Shown one piece after another: positions 11,400 through 21,070 of a stretch of 64,000 bases of DNA. Numbering within the stretch: position 1 is the first letter of the stretch; every line of letters starts with the position of its first letter. The notes under the pieces are model-generated. The model searched no databases. It saw only the letters and a program-made list of their open reading frames with translations, and was not told the DNA's origin. The position numbers and the translations under genes are program-made. Source of the DNA: Psococerastis gibbosa. Taxonomy: Eukaryota > Arthropoda > Insecta > Psocodea > Psocidae. Where the stretch lies: contig OZ020485.1 of assembly GCA_963971405.1 (NCBI GenBank), positions 1,922,001 to 1,986,000 of the forward strand. The letters run 5' to 3'.

Positions 11400-12240
11400 T
11401 CTATAAGGCGCGTTTCCTTTTCGATTTCGATTAAAAAAAATTGGTTAAATTTGGCCTAAATTACTAAATAATACTTACAAAATATATGGCTGGAAAGAGA
11501 AAGAAATGTGCAAAAGCCCTTAAAGGCCCTTAAGTACTTTGCATTTTTTATATAGACAATAACGCGGCCGAAAGAGGCCTATTTTTGTCGAAAATCGTAC
11601 GCATCCCCTGACGTTTCACACCCCCAAACCTAAACCCATTGCTTGATCACCACAAATACAGCATGGCCTGAAAGAGAAAGAATATATAAAGACATGGGTA
11701 TAATTTTAATTAAGATACTGTAGGTCTTCCACATCAGCCCAAAAAATTGCTTTAAACCCGCCGATGCAATTCAAATGGGATTGCTGGAAATGCGTCTCAG
11801 TTTACTCATTTTGTGTTCCACTCGTGTTTAAGGGGTGAAGGGGTAAATTTGAAACTATGTATTTATACTCGTTTGAAACCTTAATTTATACTGCTTTTAA
11901 TACTTACTTACTTTACTTTATCCGCGCCTTATCCCTTCGGAGAGGTCGGCGACTTGGATCTTCTTCTTCTTCCACGCAATACGGTTTTCGGTGTCCTCTA
12001 TGGTCAGGTTCAAGGTACTCAGGTCTTGTGCTACCTTCGCCTCCAGGGTCAGCTTACTGCTTTTAATGAGACATTAAAAATTAATTTCGGTGGAAAATTG
12101 CAGGCTGTGAAATTTTTTACTCTATGCATGTAATTTAAGAGTACCCTTTGAACCTGTTTTCCGCCGAAACACGGATGGCTTACCAACTCACCTGAGCCTG
12201 AACGAAGAGACGGATATTAAAACTGAATACACCTATGTCT
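11400..12240 (+). repeat. dispersed repeat R (AGCATGGCCTGAAAGAG family)
   Basis: This copy carries the landmarks of a family that recurs at 34690-35510, 36710-36840 and 38880-40140: CCCTGACGTTTCACACCCCC, CACCACAAAT-AGCATGGCC, GCTTTAAACCCGCC, GTGTTCCACTCGTGTTTAAG, GCTTTTAATGA-ACATTAAA and a 3' block CGCCGAAACACGGATGGC. No transposase or RT motif is visible in any copy. It is interrupted at 11902-12055 by a LINE tail. Confidence 0.75.
11902..12055 (-). mobile_element. 5'-truncated LINE insertion with 12-bp target duplication
   Basis: The 154-bp insert is flanked by perfect direct repeats ACTGCTTTTAAT (11890-11901 and 12056-12067). The paralogous repeat at about 35028 has the uninterrupted site (CATACTGCTTTTAATGAAAC). 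Read on the minus strand, the insert encodes the end of a LINE C terminus (TIEDTENRIAWKKKKIQVAD, then DLSEGIRRG and a stop). It ends in a short AAAGTAAGTAAGT tail. A tail of short repeats instead of poly-A fits RTE-like elements. Confidence 0.9.
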
Positions 12241-12879
12241 GGTACTATCAATATAGGGATAACTACTGTATGTCATCAGATTCCGGTTGGCGCTGGAAAA
12301 GCTGATTCCCTTTGAAAATAGAGTTCTTTTGTTTCTAATAATCACCCTTTTACTAATAAAAAGACGTCAATTTGTGAAGTTATTTAGGCAATCCCACTGA
12401 CACTTTTATGCTAATTAATATTACACGTCATATTATTTTTCAACATTTGGCTAAAGTCGAGGATACACTTTACGGAGGTTTCAAAGTTTTTGTAAATATT
12501 GAGGGGCCAAGTTTTGAACTCGTTAGCCCTCACGCTACGCTGCCAATTAGGGGTCTAGCACTCAGTCAATACTTGCACTTGCACACGCAACCAACGCCGT
12601 TGATTAGCTATATAATTGCCGGTTGATGTCTTCACAGCTCCCAACTTTCCATGCAAACTTCTCACAACTGCTACCTAACAATTGGCCCAACTTGGCAATG
12701 TATGCCAGCACAGTCCTATTAATTAATTGTGTTAACTTTGCAACTGTGCTCGGTGTTGTACCTGTACCGTAGGTATCGTACCTACTGTGTACATCACGAC
12801 ATAAGGACTGGTACGAGTACTTCCATATTTAACAATTGGCATAATTAAGTAATAATATGAACAATGCTATCGTTAAATT
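12241..12879. other. no gene seen
   Basis: No coding sequence, RNA gene or recognised repeat was identified. A short open frame at 12408-12626 has no family resemblance that I can see. Confidence 0.45.
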
Positions 12880-13299
12880 CATTGGCGTAAATTCCCAAAA
12901 TTTCGGGGGGGGGGGGGCTTCAGGACCCCATGACTTTGATCCTCGGAGAAAAAAAATTGAAAAATGGGCCCAAATTAGTGAGGTTTTACGCATATTATAC
13001 CCTGGAGGAAGGGGGTCTCCCCCGGAGAAAACAATTTGATGTTTATAGGCCCAAATTAGGGAGGTTTTACGCATTTTGCAAGCAGTACAGTGGAGATTTT
13101 ACGGACGAATAAACTTACCACTGAGGGGGCCTAGAGGGTCTCCCCCGAAGAAAATTTTTGAAAAAAAAGGTCTGAAATATCGGGGTTTTAAGCATTTTGA
13201 TTAATATATTTTTGTGAATGTACTTGGTCAATACGTTAATTTTTTTCATGGTGTCTTTCATGTTAAATATGCATACCAAGAATTAATTTCCCTTTCGTT
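12880..13299 (+). mobile_element. hAT-like G/C-run MITE, truncated by a Helentron copy
   Basis: The left end CATTGGCGTAAATTCCC matches the inverted terminus of the complete copy at 41036-41517, in the opposite orientation. A run of G follows, then tandem units that each contain a GGGGGTCTCCCCCGGAG-like palindromic core and a TTTTACGCATTTTG phrase. Near 13225-13299 it follows the interior of the 41036 copy until a Helentron-like copy starts at 13300. The other terminus is lost. Confidence 0.75.
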
Positions 13300-13475
13300 A
13301 TTGCTTTCCAATTTATACGTAGTATAAGGAAAGCTTTATGATGGTCGAAATTTTCGATTCCGAGATTTCAACGGATTTACACGTTTTGAGGTCCCAGGTT
13401 TTTACGAAATTTCTATCTGTCGCTCTGTCTGTATGTTTGTCTGTGTGTCTGTTCATCGATTCTGTTCGAACCAAT
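13300..13475 (+). mobile_element. Helentron-like element, 5' fragment
   Basis: It starts ATTGCTTTCCAATTTATACG, has the 5' hairpin and the GATTTCAACGGATTTACACG block, and stops in the TGTCTGTATG microsatellite and ATCGATT region. It has landed in the hAT-like element that precedes it, so it is the younger of the two. Confidence 0.85.
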
Positions 13476-13769
13476 CCTGTAACCCGAATTTCGTGGAGCC
13501 CTACAGCTCATGTCACTATTAAAAATGGGTTGAATTTCTTAGGTAAAAGCTAGAGGCCTAGCCGCATCCATATATGATAGTGAATTTGTGAATCGGTATG
13601 AGCGTAAAGGAAACTTCGTAATTATGCCAAATTCTTTAGAAAAATGGTTTCATTCGTTGTAATTTCATCTTTTATGGTGTTTCTTCGTTATCACATGCAT
13701 ATCAAAACCTTCCAAATCTTAAAATAAAGTTTTTTTCAATTGGACGTTTGAATTTTGGCGCGAATCAGA

Positions 13770-14061
13770 ACAGCTCCGGATAGAAACCTTATATGTTATT
13801 TCGTTACTGATACGAAAATCAGTTTTACGAAATTGGAAGATACGTTGCATTAACGAAAACCGAAAATTACGGGTTTCGTTAAGGCGCTTTTCGTAGTAGC
13901 AACGATAATGGCTAACGAAAAAGTCACTTTTGTTAACCCAACGACAATGAACTTTAACGAAAAGTCATATTGTTATTGCAACGAACTACGATAATAATGT
14001 TTCGTTGCACTAACGAAAAAAACGCTTACGAAAATGGCTTTCGTAAAAATTTCTTTCAGTG
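13770..14061 (-). repeat. subterminal TAACGAAA motif array with a CACTGAAAGAAAT end
   Basis: About a dozen direct and inverted copies of TAACGAAA/TTTCGTTA or close variants fill this stretch. Read on the minus strand it begins CACTGAAAGAAAT at 14061. That is one base different from the 13-base end of the 6.3-kb element at 44179-50491, which has CGATAA arrays instead. The partner end was not found, so this is probably one end of a truncated element. Confidence 0.65.
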
Positions 14062-14139
14062 GACCCATTGTTTATAATTGTTTACATTTATAACGATGAT
14101 ATCATAGCATTTATTAAGTATTTATTAACTTTTACACAG

Positions 14140-14876
14140 CCGGCTCCAGGACAGACACTGGTGTGGGTGCTGCCTTTATCCATGATACAGTGCCGTACTT
14201 ATTTCCGCTTTTTCTCCTACACTCCATGCCGAACGTAGTCATTTTTTCAGACAGCCAAAGCGCACTGCAAAGCAATAGGACCTACCTTTAGCAAGGGATG
14301 CCCCTTAGTTCGTGAAATCCACCAACTACTGAATATCATGGCCCCCTACCAAAAAAAACCATTTCCATTGGGTCCAGTCTCATGCTGCTATACCAGGAAA
14401 TGTGGAAGCCGACAACGCGGCAAAGACAGCTGCCACACTAGTGTCTGCCCCATGGCCCACACTGCTCCTATGTGACGTAAACAGTTATCTACGCAAATCT
14501 ATCATGGAAAAATGGCATTAGACAATTTGGAATGGGCAAGCTTACGTGCAGAACAAATTGCGAGCAGTTAAGCCCATCGTAACGGAATGGGACTCGTTAT
14601 ATCGAACCAGCCGCTAGGAGGAAGAATTAGAATAGGGCATACAAACTTATCTCACAAACACCTAATGAGGAATGAGGCCCCCCCCCCCTATGCACAAGGT
14701 GCGGAGTGGCCCTCAAAATAGCTCACCTTCTTCTCGATTGCCCAACCTACTCAGTCCAACGAACCTCCGTCCTACGAGCACCCTCCTCCCTCTCCGATGC
14801 ACTAGGAAACAAAACAACAGCCACAAATAATATCATACAATTCCTAAGAGCCACCGGCCTGTTGTTCAACATTTAA
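14140..14876 (+). pseudogene. I-clade-like LINE fragment: RNase H and C-terminal zinc knuckle
   Basis: Translated pieces give a cellular-type RNase H domain of the kind carried by I/R1-group LINEs: GSRTDTGVGAAF, then FSDSQSALQS, then in another frame SHAAIPGNVEADNAAKTAA. These are followed by RIGHTNLSHKHLMRNE and a CTRCGVALKIAHLLLDCPTY zinc knuckle, ending ATGLLFNI and a stop at 14874-14876. At least three frame changes are needed, so it is dead. RT is absent, and the 5' boundary is near the end of the motif array at 14061-14130. Confidence 0.85.
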
Positions 14877-15590
14877 ATTGAAATCCCGGAATTGATAAAT
14901 TTCGCCCATCACAAAGCTTCTCTTGTACTACGTATTTAAATAGGAAAGCAACAATGTACTATTAAATAAAATAAATAAATAGATGAGCATTTATTTGTAA
15001 ACTGACGGAGCCCAATAATATGCAAATATTGACTTAAACTTAACTTAACTTATGCTTATCTTAATTTACATGTATGATTCATAACTACTGTTCGCCCAGA
15101 AAAGTTTGCAAATGCACAACAGAATATCCCGTAATGCCTTCCCAAGTCCCGCCTCTCCATGTAAATTCCCTATGCTGCATTTTCAAATCAGATAGAACTA
15201 TTTTGCATCTGTTTGCATACACAAAAATTATGGGGGTTCCATTCCAAATTTAATGCATTAAGGTCGCAAGTGGACATTGCTTATTTTTTTAGCTAAAATT
15301 GTCGATCTGTTGCACTTTTTACGAATTCACGACTCCAATGTCAAAATTAAAATTAAAATTTTCTGAATGTTAGTTAATTGTCTTCAACTACTGTAGCAAC
15401 GTTAGTGGAACGGTTTTAGGAGCATCATAGAACAAAATCAAAGCAATATTTATTGTTATAAATATTATTAGTGATGCGTTTCTTGAATTTTAGAAATTTA
15501 TAAAATTTTCTTCTTACCATACAACTGTGTTATAAAATGGATCAACTTGAAAGTAGAAAGTTAACTTAACAGCGTTCAGGCCACAGAAAA

Positions 15591-15686
15591 GAGTTTCTGT
15601 GTATCACACCAATAAGGGTCTCGTCAAGGTATACAATGCGCTTTCCTTCAGACCTGGCGTTCCGGATATCCTTGTAAATATCTATA
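15591..15686 (-). pseudogene. DDE transposase fragment, IS630/Tc1-like
   Basis: The minus strand reads IDIYKDIRNARSEGKRIVYL and continues DETLIGVIHRNS. The YLDET segment after a basic, hydrophilic stretch fits the second catalytic aspartate region of DDE_3 (IS630/Tc1-mariner-like) transposases found in arthropod and cnidarian repeats. Frame is lost on both sides, so the protein is not made. Family assignment rests on this one motif. Confidence 0.55.
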
Positions 15687-16357
15687 ACGCCAAGAAAGCG
15701 TGCGTGGCGACTCGACCAAGACGATGTATTTTGTCAAACATCTTAAATCTGCACAGCATTGAAATTGTGACTTCTTTGTTTCTGCTGCACTTCTGATGAG
15801 TGTATACATAATAGTCTCCTCAACCGACTGGTTGTGTTTTTTATTTTATTGTGTAAAACTTAACCACGAAAAACATTTGCATTGATTTCTTTATATTATG
15901 GAGAAGTCTTTAGAAATATTGTATCTATCAGACCAAAATACTAATACTAGCAAATTGAAATTCATTTCTCTCGAACTACTTTTCATGTATGGTAACTACA
16001 GAGCACAGCTTGTTAATTTACCTAAAGTGAAGACGCCTAGTGATAAATACGCGGAGGCTTTCCTTGGGCATTTGGTAACGACCATCAAGCTCTAATATTT
16101 CTTGTCCCAGGGTGTCCAAGCTTAACAGTCAGTAATCATTCTAGGATGAATATACATAATTATGGGGTTCCTTATCATACTTTCATCTCATTCGTCGAGA
16201 TCGCGTATTATTAACGTCTTTTTTTCTTTATATTTTTGTTGATTTTATACCTCGACGGACTCCTAGACTCGGTTATATCAGAATTGACGTATATCTGACA
16301 ATAAATCACTGATATAACTTTCAACTTCCTTAAATAGTTCGCAAAGGTTTAAGATAA

Positions 16358-16549
16358 TCATTCATGCCTGCTAGTGATTTTGCTTGCCTTACCAAGCGGT
16401 TTATGCGGAAATGTTGCTTCAGTTTCACTGCTTTGGCCTTCCATCTTCCTCTTACTAAGCCCGCTTCCTTTGGTAAGACTTACCACTCTTTTCTGTGGTC
16501 TGAATGCCCTTAACTTCGAAATTAACTGTCTACTTTCAAATTGATCCAT
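16358..16549 (-). pseudogene. N-terminal frame in the right arm of the long-TIR element
   Basis: A 63-codon frame starts at the arm's ATG (MDQFESRQLISKLRAFRPQK). It continues with a Lys/Arg/Ser-rich stretch that I do not recognise. The phrase AGAGTGGTAAGTCT in it could be a splice donor, in which case the real first exon would end after about 25 codons. The matching left-arm frame stops after MDQLESRKLT. Confidence 0.4.
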
Positions 16550-17079
16550 TTTATAATACAGTATAGTAAGAAGAAAATTTTATGCATTTCTAAAATTCAA
16601 GAAACGCACTAATAGTATTTATAACAATAAATATTGCTTTGATTTTGTTCTATGATGACCCTAAGACCGTTCCACTAACAGTGCTACAGTAGTTGAAGAC
16701 AATTCACTAACATTCAGAAAATTTTAATTTTAATTTTGACATTGGAGTCGTGAATTTGTAAAAAGTGCAACAGATCGACAATTTTAGCTAAAAAAAATAA
16801 GTAATGTTCGCTTGTGACCTTAATGCATTAAATTTTGAATGGAACCCCTATAAGTTTTCTGTATGCTAACTCATGCAAAGTAGTTCTATCTCATTTGAAA
16901 ATGCAGCACAGGGAACTTACATGGAGATGCGGAACTTGGGAAAGCATTACGGGATATTCTATGGTGCATTTGCAAACTTTTCTGGGCGAACAGTAGTATA
17001 AAATTACAATTATAATTATAAGCATAATACATCTATTTAACAATGTGAAGATAAATTAATTAAATTTGTTAAATTGTAT

Positions 17080-17517
17080 ACATGATATTATCTAGATGGT
17101 ATGTGATGGTACTGTATCTGCCAATACATATCTTTTCTCATCAATAGCTTCTCTGTGTAGTCTGGGGAAATATTAAGTTGCCCGTGACAAGACAGTAGCC
17201 TGTTTGTAGTGCACCGTGTGTCCAGATTGTGTTAGTACGTGCTCGGCAATCGCGGACTTCTCCGGTTGTAGACTGCGGCAGCTTCGTTTATGTTCTTCTA
17301 TCCTCGTATTTACGCTGCGTTGAGTCGTACCTATGTATACTTCACCACAAGAGCAAAGAATTCGGTACACACCGGCTGATGTTAATGGGTCTCTCTGATC
17401 CTTGGCTGATCGTATCATGCTTTGGAGCTGTTGCGTAGGCTTGAACACTGATTTGATGTTATGACGTTCGAACAGTTTCCAATGCGATCCGTGACTTTCT
17501 TTATGTAGGGCAAACAC
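17080..17517 (-). pseudogene. Penelope-like element, GIY-YIG endonuclease domain
   Basis: The 114-codon frame from 17517 to 17173 contains SVFKPTQQLQSMIRSAKD, then a GIY-YIG domain: GVYRILCSCGEVYIG, TQRSVNTRIEEHKRSCR, KSAIAEHVLTQSGH. The spacing and the CSCG knuckle are typical of the C-terminal endonuclease of Penelope-like elements. In another frame downstream, about 17173-17110, RLHREAIDEKR fits the motif that follows the nuclease in these elements, so a frameshift is likely. No RT domain lies upstream. The sequence at 17545-17612 is shared with the fold-back at 10669-10846. Confidence 0.85.
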
Positions 17518-17544
17518 ACCATTCCTATTGGTTGGGGTCTGTCT

Positions 17545-17612
17545 TCAGCCATAGTGTTCAGTCTGGGGTCAATTCAACCACGGCCCATCAGCCCGGATTC
17601 TACTGGTTCTTC
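17545..17612 (-). repeat. Penelope-associated repeat segment
   Basis: CCACGGCCCATCAGCCCGGA followed by TTCTACTGGTTCTTCA is nearly identical to 10811-10846. It lies immediately 5' (minus strand) of the GIY-YIG frame. Confidence 0.6.
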
Positions 17613-18964
17613 AATCGAAAGAAAGAACCCTCTTACCCAAAAACTTTTTATTGTCTCCATTTACGAATTATTAAAAATAATACTTTGAAACTAGAAGACC
17701 ATTGTATTGTATAAGGGAGCGCAGACAAAGCCAAGTTGGTTAAGCTGCCAATTTGCATTTCAAGTGTTGATGAAACTCATCCAATGAACATTTCATGATC
17801 CACAAAAACAATGTAGTGAGCAAACAACCTACTGTAAGTACAACAGCCTGAGGCCGAGGTCTCCCCAGTGGAAATCTATAGAAAAATAGGTGTGAAACTT
17901 TGTTTTTTATTATTTGTAACTTCAGACAATTTTGAATTTTAGCCTATTATTGTACTACAATATGCGGATGTGTATGTAGCCTTTCCGGCAGTTGGTTAGG
18001 AGCTAGCAGGAGCTGAGAGTGGTGGCCCGCTATGCAAAGCAGTTGCATTTGAATATTAAATTTAACGCGTATAAAGCCAACGGAAAAAGCTCCTTGACAT
18101 AATGTAACCGCGCTCCAAATCAAATTACTCCATACCATCCTCCTATGGGGCTGCTTCTCATATTTCTTCCAACCATTCTGCATTCTGCCAAGTTTCAGCC
18201 CCGAACATACTCTGATTAATAAATGGACAGAAGCCATACCTAAACAAAGTTTGTCATTCCCGTGTTAATCCCATATCGAAATCTGATGCTGTCATAAGGC
18301 TTCTCACATCATTATGAGACTTAATTCATTACGATACCAAAACTACACGATTGACATTACTCCACGACTATACGATTCGGATTCTCATGTGTATGTGTTG
18401 CTTTTCCAATTTGCCACGTGATTGAAATGTGCTAGGCTAATTATTGACAGTGAAAATGTGTTTTTATTTTGAAATGGGATGGGAGCCACGTTGAAAGTAG
18501 AGTAGGTATCAATAGAAAATAAATAAATAAATAAAAATATCAAAAGTGCGTGTAAAGTAGGCATATAGGTACTTAAATCAGCAGCAGCAGCAATAAATTA
18601 GGTATGTTGAAACAACAGGATATTGTATTTGGGAACTGACCAAACAAAAATGAAAACAGATGGATATTGATAACAGCACGGGATATTTTTGAGACTGGAA
18701 TAAAATGGAGCCCCATCGATTTTCATGAGGACCAGCTGAAAACATTTATCACACAGCCAAGTTAAATATTGAGAGGATGCAGCAACCGCCCTGAATTTAT
18801 TTGACATGAGACAATGATTTTTCAATTGAGTAAATCGAACGAAATCCCAGTGGTAAAGATTTACTCCGGTATGTATGGGGCGCAATTCATCCGTCTCCCC
18901 AGCTGTCTGCTCCGCCATTTCTTCCTCAGCTTTAGCTTGCTCATTTACTAATCAAAACTAACTA
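17613..18964. other. no gene seen
   Basis: No supported gene. A 106-codon minus-strand frame at 18598-18918 has no domain I recognise and no flanking signals; I treat it as chance. Short AAAT repeats lie near 18515-18535. Confidence 0.45.
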
Positions 18965-19380
18965 AAATTTTAAGGGGGGGGGGGGGTCTGGACCCCCAGC
19001 CCCCCTCGTTAGCTGTAATATTCTTCACATGTAAAATTTAAACATAACTGCTTTCAAACACAATTTCAGGCCTATTTTTTTTTCTAAAACCTTCCCCGGG
19101 GGAGACCCCCGGGCCCCCCTTCTGACTCCCTCGCTTGCCTGGGCAAGGGAAATTAAGATCATCCCTCTAATTAGAAGCTGCGTACGTCCATGGGAACGGC
19201 TTTCTTCTTTTTCTACTATTTTACGAAAATTGGGGAGGGGGTGCCAAATGAAACACCGCCCCCTTCGAAAACCTATCGTAAGTGGGCAAACTTTATGCAT
19301 TGATGTCGCATGAAAACTGGACCCCCCCCCCAAAAAAAAAAAAAAATCTGGATACGCGTAGGAGTGAACCTGCTGCAGAG
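18965..19380 (-). mobile_element. hAT-like G/C-run repeat
   Basis: It contains the family's palindromic core CCCCGGGGGAGACCCCCGGG near 19094. The block AGAAGCTGCGTACGTCCATG and the CATGAAAACTGGACCCCCC end are both shared with 24435-24720, in opposite orientation, and partly with 31890-32000. Runs of G near 18974 and of C and A near 19321-19345 mark the edges. No terminal duplication was found. Confidence 0.6.
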
Positions 19381-20195
19381 CGGTAAGGAAAAGAAAACGC
19401 ATGTGAACTAATACTAAAACTGTATGTAATTTACTAATTTACTAAGCCAATTGCCAATGTTCCCTTCAATTTTCTTTTACAATGTGTTACTCCAATACAT
19501 TATATTGAGTTATGAGTAGATGTTGAACAATTCATTATATTGTGTATCTGTGAACGACCTATTTTGTAACAGGTGCTTCATTTTAATCCAGCTTGAGGAA
19601 TTCACCTGTTTTCACACATATTAAAGAGAAAAACAATGGAAATCATGCCTGTATCATTGAGTGTAAAACTTGATAGAATGGTCGTCCCGTTCTCGAATCT
19701 CGATTCCATACAACAGAAAAGGGAACCGAGAATAGCCATTTTCTGGAACCGGCGCTCAACGCTGCGGAGCTTCAGATTTTCAGGTTATGCATTTTAACAG
19801 CAGTAACCATAATAATCTATAGAAAAAGACCAATTCATATTTCCGGTACGGTACAAGATATTTATAATTTTTTTTTGTTTCAGGAGGTGGGGCTGCAGCC
19901 CAGTAAGTCCACCCCCTCCCTTTGCCTTGACTATTCGGCCATGTTTCATTGCACAATAAGACTTGATTTTGTTTCTACGAGGGGGGGTTCTCTCTATGCG
20001 ATAACTCGCGCACCAGTAGAGATAAATAAAAACGTTTATCTGACTGATACTCAAGACCAGTAGAAATCAAAATTAGCGAGAAAAAAGTAATCAGGGTCGA
20101 ATTAAGGAAGATAATTTATTCCAGATTTCCTGGTAAAGGACTCGGGTCACCTATACCAAAGTTTCCACACATATTACTGACAACATTATACAGTG

Positions 20196-20198
<3 letters not shown>

Positions 20199-20227
<29 letters not shown>
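20199..20227. repeat. (TA)n microsatellite
   Basis: An uninterrupted TA dinucleotide run of about 14 units. Confidence 0.95.
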
Positions 20228-20229
<2 letters not shown>

Positions 20230-20350
20230 ATGGATGATTGGAAAATCTCACTAATTCGGGCCTACTTATGAATTTTTTTCTCCGGGGGATCAAAGTCTTG
20301 GGGTCCTAAAGCCTCCCCCCCCCCAGAAATTTTGGGAATTTACGCCAATG
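20230..20350 (-). mobile_element. hAT-like MITE, right-end fragment
   Basis: It matches the last 100 or so bases of the complete copy at 41036-41517: CTCCGGGGGATCAAAGTC, a C run, then GGGAATTTACGCCAATG at 20334-20350. Only this terminus is present. Confidence 0.75.
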
Positions 20351-20764
20351 GAAAGAATGCAACGTGCAGCCTGCAGGTGTAGTAGTAAAATAGCAACATC
20401 TGCATAGATAAGATAAGATAATCGGTGCGGTGCGTTGGGTTGGTTGGTCAGCGTCTAGCGTCTCCAAAACGTGTAAATAATTATAAAACCCTTGCCGACT
20501 GCTGCCGGCCAGCCCACCACCAATCAGCTGCCCACAACGCACCCTTGGTCATGGCTCTGCCTTGTACAAGCCACGAGGCTGCCTCGGTTGTACATTTTTT
20601 ATTGCTCTACGTTCGAGATTTTATGAGATATTGCTTTTAATCCAGAAAATGTTAAATGGGCTACTCCGATTGGCCCTTAAAAGTTAAATATACTTGCACT
20701 TGCATATATACTGTAGGCTTTGGCTGACTTCAAACGAACGCAAAATTACTTTATCGATGCTGTT

Positions 20765-20925
20765 GTCGCAAAATAAAATAAAAAACTGTTTAAAACTAGT
20801 TTTAAACAGTAGATTTATTTTGTACCTGTTTAATTGTTTAAAAAAACTGGTTTAAAACAATAATAAACAGTTGTTTTGTTCAAAATTAAAAAAAAAACTG
20901 TTTTTTTTCCAACCCTGGACCAAAT
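20765..20925. repeat. palindromic AAACTGTTTAAA-rich tract ending in a hAT-like terminus
   Basis: It holds repeated direct and inverted AAACTG/CAGTTT units, including TTTAAAACTAGTTTTAAA. It ends CCAACCCTG at about 20925, which on the minus strand reads CAGGGTTGG, a start common to hAT elements. The other terminus was not found. Confidence 0.45.
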
Positions 20926-21070
20926 TAAAATGGAAATAGGCGAAAAAGTCGGTCATGGTCGTATTAAGGAAATATCATGGTCAACATTATACATTGACAT
21001 TCCCATTTATGTGAATTTTTTTCGGAAATCATATTTATAACAATCGGAAGGGACGAAGATGATTTATTGA

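Larger units (their letters stand above)
15084..16997. mobile_element. DNA transposon with about 500-bp inverted arms
   Basis: Bases from about 15084 to 15600 and from about 16480 to 16997 are inverted copies with roughly 90% identity by eye. The outer ends are ACTACTGTTCGCCC. Each arm carries its own ATG in a related context (MDQLESRKL on plus at 15538, MDQFESRQL on minus at 16549). Inside the left inner edge is a minus-strand transposase-like fragment. Target duplication is unclear (ATA on both sides at most). The interior is decayed. Confidence 0.8.

Noticed and set aside
18598-18918. 106-codon minus-strand frame
   Set aside because: No recognisable domain, no splice or promoter context, and composition like the surroundings.
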